Assembly (NCBI GenBank): GCA_031268395.1
Contig: JAIRXI010000075.1
Coordinates: 1 to 9,094 of the forward strand
Origin: Tannerella sp.
GTDB taxonomy: Bacteria > Bacteroidota > Bacteroidia > Bacteroidales > Tannerellaceae
Reading direction: 5' to 3'
Length of the DNA stretch: 9,094 nucleotides
The position numbers and the translations under genes were made by a program. The notes below the pieces were generated by a model. That model was not told the DNA's origin, ran no database searches, and saw only the letters and a list, made by a program, of their open reading frames with translations. This document shows, piece after piece, positions 5,651 through 9,094 of the stretch (positions within the stretch are counted from its first letter, which is position 1; every line of letters begins with the position of its first letter).

Positions 5651-7618
5651 ATGAATAATAACAATCCTTCGAAAAAACAGAGACAGCGGAGAGGACAAAC
5701 GTCCGGACGGACTCCCTCGCGAAATATGTATGACGTCCTCAACGGCTTTTTTGAACGGCACGAGCTGTTTTTTTTCCGGCTTTCGATGATATTGAGCGCA
5801 CTGATGTGCGTACTCATGTTCGACGTAAAGGTCACTCAGAGCGGCGACGACTGCGATTATCTTATCGCGGCGGACACATTCTGGCATCATTTCACTTTTC
5901 CCTCGGCCCACGGGCCGCTGTACTCCATTGTACTGTCGCCTTTCGTAGGCCTTTTCGGCATGAAACTGATCCTGCTCAAGTCGCTCTCGTCCATTTTCAT
6001 CGTACTTTCCATCTGGCTTTTTTACAAAAGTTTCCGCGGGAAGGTTCCGGCCGTGATCCTGATGCCGGCATTGCTGTTGACCGGCGTCTGTTCCTACCTG
6101 TTTTTTTACGCCTCCCATACGTATAGCGAACCGCTGTTCATGCTGATGCAGGGACTGTTTATCTATTTTTTTTCCAGCTACTTTCTGGGAGAAGAGGAAG
6201 TCTCCTGCTCGCCGAAGAGAGACTGGCGAAAATACCTTATACTGGCCGGTCTGGCGCTGGGAATGACCCTGACCCGCAGTATCGGCTACGGTGTACTGGG
6301 CGCTGTCATCCTCTTTTTTGCCATCCGGCTGCGCTGGAAAGATCTGCTCTGCATGGTGGCCGCGTCCGCGCTGGTGTTCGGGTTGTTCAAAGTGATCCAG
6401 GCCCTTGTCTGGCCGGGTAGCGGAGAAGCGTATGCCCTCACTTCGGTGCTGAACAGGGACGCATACAATCCGGCGCTGGGAATGGAAGATTTTCCCGGAC
6501 TGGTCCGCCGGTTTATTGAAAACTCGAATATCTATTTTTCTTCCTTCCTGACCCAGTTTTTGGGGTTGATCGGTGAACGCCCGAGCAATTACATCACCAT
6601 AAAGCCGGTACGCACCATCCTGATATATGCCCTGTATGCACTCAGCATGGCCGTCATTTTCAAGCGGAATAAAGCGCTGCTGTTTACGGGTCTGTATGTC
6701 GGCGCCATGATTTTTGCCACCTTCCTGCTGCTTCAGGCCATGTGGGCGCAGGATCGCCTGATTGTCATCTATTATCCGTTTATCCTGCTCTTTTTGCTGG
6801 GCGGAATCTGTTATCTGTTTCAAATCGGGAAACTGCGGAAAGGCTTCCTTATATATCCGGTCGCAGCGCTTCTCGTCTGTGTTGGGACACTGTCCATCAC
6901 GAAAAACAGGATTGAACGGAATCTTCCCGTATTGCAGCACAATTTGATGGGAGACCCGCTGTACGGATGGACGCCGGACTGGCAAAATTTCGTCAGAGGA
7001 TCTCAGTGGGCCGTTCAACATCTGGAAAAGGATGCGGTGATCCTCAGCCGCAAGCCCTCTATTTCCAAAGTGTACACCGGACGTGATTTTGCAGCTTCGT
7101 TCCAGGCCATGGTCGCTCCGAACGATGTGCTGGAAGGACTTTCGTACGAAGATCGAACCCTGGTGGTTGTCAGCGTAACCCGGCAAGTTCCCCAGGGAGA
7201 GCCGCTGCGATACATCGTAACCAGTCAGGTCGACCAGTTTACGATTGACGGAGTACAGACAAAAGGCGTTTACGTTTATGCAGTCCCGAACGGAGAACTG
7301 GACAAGATCACCGAACAGCTCCAAAGTCAGCAGATAAAGTACACCCTGGACTACAACGATTTTCTGGCGCAGAGTAAAACGATTAACAACATGCGCATCT
7401 ACGATCCGGATATGATGTGCCAGCATTTGACGGACAGCAAAATCGATTACCTCCTGTTGCCGCAGCTCCGGATGGATCCGATGAAAAAGAACGGCATGTT
7501 CATCAATAATATACACCGTTTTGTCTGGTATATTTCCCTTAAAGATCCGGAACGTTTCCGGCTGGTTCACACGGAAGGAAGTGACGAACCCTGCGAGATT
7601 GTCAAATTTGTCCGGTAA
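5651..7618 (+). CDS. Multi-spanning GT-C-like glycosyltransferase (putative)
   Basis: Integral inner-membrane protein of 655 residues. A basic, polar N-terminus (1-25) precedes the first membrane helix (about 40-57). The first outer loop has SGDDCDYL (64-71), where the paired aspartates sit at the position of the catalytic acid of GT-C enzymes of the PMT/ArnT/GT39 type. About ten further hydrophobic segments follow (roughly 88-106, 111-127, 131-153, 161-179, 195-227, 231-250, 318-337, 341-362, 370-390, 397-414). Residues about 415-655 form a soluble domain, probably periplasmic. Such enzymes transfer a sugar from a polyprenyl-phosphate donor, which fits the GT2 fusion gene just upstream. I recognise the fold pattern rather than a named family, and the acceptor (protein, lipid A or another glycan) cannot be told. 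It could also be a non-enzymatic membrane protein of that superfamily. Confidence 0.72.
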   Translation: MNNNNPSKKQRQRRGQTSGRTPSRNMYDVLNGFFERHELFFFRLSMILSALMCVLMFDVKVTQSGDDCDYLIAADTFWHHFTFPSAHGPLYSIVLSPFVGLFGMKLILLKSLSSIFIVLSIWLFYKSFRGKVPAVILMPALLLTGVCSYLFFYASHTYSEPLFMLMQGLFIYFFSSYFLGEEEVSCSPKRDWRKYLILAGLALGMTLTRSIGYGVLGAVILFFAIRLRWKDLLCMVAASALVFGLFKVIQALVWPGSGEAYALTSVLNRDAYNPALGMEDFPGLVRRFIENSNIYFSSFLTQFLGLIGERPSNYITIKPVRTILIYALYALSMAVIFKRNKALLFTGLYVGAMIFATFLLLQAMWAQDRLIVIYYPFILLFLLGGICYLFQIGKLRKGFLIYPVAALLVCVGTLSITKNRIERNLPVLQHNLMGDPLYGWTPDWQNFVRGSQWAVQHLEKDAVILSRKPSISKVYTGRDFAASFQAMVAPNDVLEGLSYEDRTLVVVSVTRQVPQGEPLRYIVTSQVDQFTIDGVQTKGVYVYAVPNGELDKITEQLQSQQIKYTLDYNDFLAQSKTINNMRIYDPDMMCQHLTDSKIDYLLLPQLRMDPMKKNGMFINNIHRFVWYISLKDPERFRLVHTEGSDEPCEIVKFVR

Positions 7619-7657
7619 CGCTACCGATACCGCATTTCACCTGTAAAAAATAAAAGC

Positions 7658-8488
7658 ATGTTCAGAATCGGCTGCCATTTATCTGCCTCCAAAGGCTTCC
7701 TGGCCATGGGCCGGGATGCCGTCCGCATCGGAGCGAATACGTTCCAGTTTTTCACCCGCAATCCGCGCGGCGGAAGCGCCAAAGCCATTGACGAAAAAGA
7801 TGTGGCCGCTTTTCTGGCGCTGGCGGAAGCGCACGACATCCGATCCCTGGTGGCCCATGCGCCCTATACGCTCAATGCCTGCGCCGTCGATGCAGGCATT
7901 CGGCAGTTCGCCGCCAATACCATGGCCGACGACTTGCGACGCATGGAATACCTCCCCGGCAATTTCTACAATTTCCATCCCGGAAGCCATGTGCAGCAGG
8001 GCGTGGAAACGGGGATACGCCTGATTGCGGAGATGCTCAACAACATCCTCCGGCCCGAACAGACAACCGTCGTCCTGCTGGAAACCATGGCCGGAAAGGG
8101 AAGCGAGATCGGCCGTAGCTTTGAAGAGCTGCGGACCATTATCGACAGGGTGGAACTGAAGCATCTGCTGGGCGTTTGCCTCGACACCTGCCATGTTTCC
8201 GACGCGGGATATGATATTATTCATGATCTGGACGGGGTGCTGGTGGAATTTGACCGCGTGATCGGACTGGAAAGGTTACGGGCCATTCATCTCAACGACA
8301 GCCTGAACGTGCCGAACAGCCACAAAGACCGCCATGCCCGAATCGGCGAAGGGAAACTGGGGCTTGAGGCCCTCGTCCGCGTGATCCGTCATCCGGCGTT
8401 ACGGGATTTGCCTTTTAACCTGGAAACGCCGAACGAACTCGACGGCTATGCGGCGGAAATCAATTTACTGAAAAGCTTTGCCCGTTAA
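7658..8488 (+). CDS. nfo: Endonuclease IV (deoxyribonuclease IV), base excision repair
   Basis: Zinc-dependent AP endonuclease that cuts 5' to abasic sites in DNA and removes 3'-blocking groups. The 276-residue TIM-barrel protein keeps the expected metal ligands: H67 (VAHAPY), H107 (NFHPGSH), E142 (LLETMAGKG), D176 and H179 ([15 protein letters not shown]), H211 (AIHLNDS), D224 and H226 ([10 protein letters not shown]) and E256 (LETPNE). The N-terminus [13 protein letters not shown] is typical of the family, which supports the start. It lies 39 bases after the membrane protein gene with no -7 box visible in between, so it may be co-transcribed from upstream. Its 3' end overlaps by 4 bases the 3' end of the minus-strand GH3-family gene. 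Length and motifs are complete. Confidence 0.97.
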   Translation: MFRIGCHLSASKGFLAMGRDAVRIGANTFQFFTRNPRGGSAKAIDEKDVAAFLALAEAHDIRSLVAHAPYTLNACAVDAGIRQFAANTMADDLRRMEYLPGNFYNFHPGSHVQQGVETGIRLIAEMLNNILRPEQTTVVLLETMAGKGSEIGRSFEELRTIIDRVELKHLLGVCLDTCHVSDAGYDIIHDLDGVLVEFDRVIGLERLRAIHLNDSLNVPNSHKDRHARIGEGKLGLEALVRVIRHPALRDLPFNLETPNELDGYAAEINLLKSFAR

Positions 8489-9094
8489 TCGCTCCACTCG
8501 TTTACCGTCTGATTGAGCGCCAGCAGTTCGTCCAGCATGGCGCGATGATTGCTCAGGCGGGGCACTTTATGCTGGCCGCCCAGTTTGCCTTTTATTTTCA
8601 GCCACCGGAGAAACACGCCCTTTCGCGCCGGAATGATCTCCGGCAATTGCAGGGATATTTCCCGGTAACGTTTAGCCTCGTAATCCGAGTTTAACGTCTG
8701 GAGCGCGCTGTCCAGCGCAACCGCAAACTCCCCGACCGAGGCCGGGGGTTTCTCGAACTCAATCAGCCACTGGTGCCGTCCTTTCGCCCTGTCCAGCAGA
8801 AACAGCGGCGCCGCCGTATACGCGTTCACTTCCGCGCCCGTCTGCCGGCAGGCCATCCGGATACCTTTCTCCGCATTGTCCACCATCAATTCTTCGCCGA
8901 AGGCATTGATATAATGCTGCGTCCTTCCGGAGATCACGAACTTGTGCGGAAAAAGCGACGTGAACCGTACCGTATCCCCGATCCGGTAGCGCCACAGTCC
9001 CCCGGCCGTGGAGATGACCATGGCATAGTTTTCGCCCGTCCTCACGTCCTCCAGCGGAAGCGCAACCGGCGATTCCACGCCCGATTCGGCCATG
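8485..9094 (-). CDS. GH3 auxin-responsive promoter family protein, C-terminal part (cut by window edge)
   Basis: Minus-strand gene whose frame stays open to the window edge. Only the C-terminal 200 or so residues are present, and the methionine near 9093 is probably internal because bacterial GH3-family proteins are about 500 residues long. GH3 proteins have an adenylate-forming fold; plant members conjugate amino acids to acyl hormones such as indole acetate, while the substrate of the bacterial members is not established. Visible family features, counted from that methionine, are [14 protein letters not shown] (31-44), equivalent to the YRxGD nucleotide-binding motif, and [18 protein letters not shown] (53-70) at the hinge to the C-terminal subdomain, followed by ITS conserved tail ending in [17 protein letters not shown]. 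The stop codon overlaps that of nfo. It is unlikely to be functionally linked to its neighbours. Confidence 0.85.
   Translation of the reverse strand, partial: MAESGVESPVALPLEDVRTGENYAMVISTAGGLWRYRIGDTVRFTSLFPHKFVISGRTQHYINAFGEELMVDNAEKGIRMACRQTGAEVNAYTAAPLFLLDRAKGRHQWLIEFEKPPASVGEFAVALDSALQTLNSDYEAKRYREISLQLPEIIPARKGVFLRWLKIKGKLGGQHKVPRLSNHRAMLDELLALNQTVNEWSD

Noticed and set aside
5636..7570. 644-residue open frame on the minus strand
   Set aside because: It lies almost entirely antisense to the membrane protein gene, has no recognisable domain and has a biased composition rich in Q, R and H, as expected for a shadow frame.

Overview
The window looks like chromosomal DNA from a member of the Bacteroidota, probably order Bacteroidales. 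The evidence is three perfect matches to the Bacteroidota -7 promoter box (TAnnTTTG) in front of genes, weak Shine-Dalgarno signals, a moderate base composition that I judge by eye to be a little above 50% GC, and a bacterial GH3-family gene of the kind common in that phylum. No mobile element, tRNA, rRNA or CRISPR array was seen. The species cannot be named from this sequence alone.

Region 1 (about 59-4124) is a nickel module read on the plus strand: a six-helix NicO/UreH-type nickel transporter, then larE, larB and larC. These three enzymes build the nickel-pincer nucleotide (NPN) cofactor known from lactate racemase. LarB carboxylates and hydrolyses nicotinic acid adenine dinucleotide, LarE inserts two sulfurs, and LarC inserts nickel using CTP. 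The transporter would supply the metal, and both the transporter and LarC carry histidine-rich loops. The apoenzyme gene larA is absent from the window, so the cofactor's client protein must be elsewhere. A promoter with an overlapping dyad precedes the transporter, and a Rho-independent terminator follows larC.

The most unusual feature lies between larC and that terminator: four 23-bp tandem units, each a palindrome with CATAC/GTATG arms, preceded by a degenerate half unit. The left and right ends of the array carry matching variants that keep them complementary. The half-sites TCATAC/GTATGA equal the E. coli NikR half-site, though the spacing differs from the known NikR operator.

Region 2 (4126-7618) is a glycosylation pair: a methyltransferase-glycosyltransferase 2 fusion protein and a large multi-spanning GT-C-like membrane protein, each with its own -7 box. 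The simplest reading is that the cytosolic GT2 makes a polyprenyl-phosphate sugar and the membrane protein uses such a donor at the periplasmic side; the acceptor is unknown.

Region 3 (7658-9094) holds nfo (endonuclease IV, DNA repair), which converges on and overlaps by 4 bp the 3' end of a minus-strand GH3-family gene cut off by the window edge.
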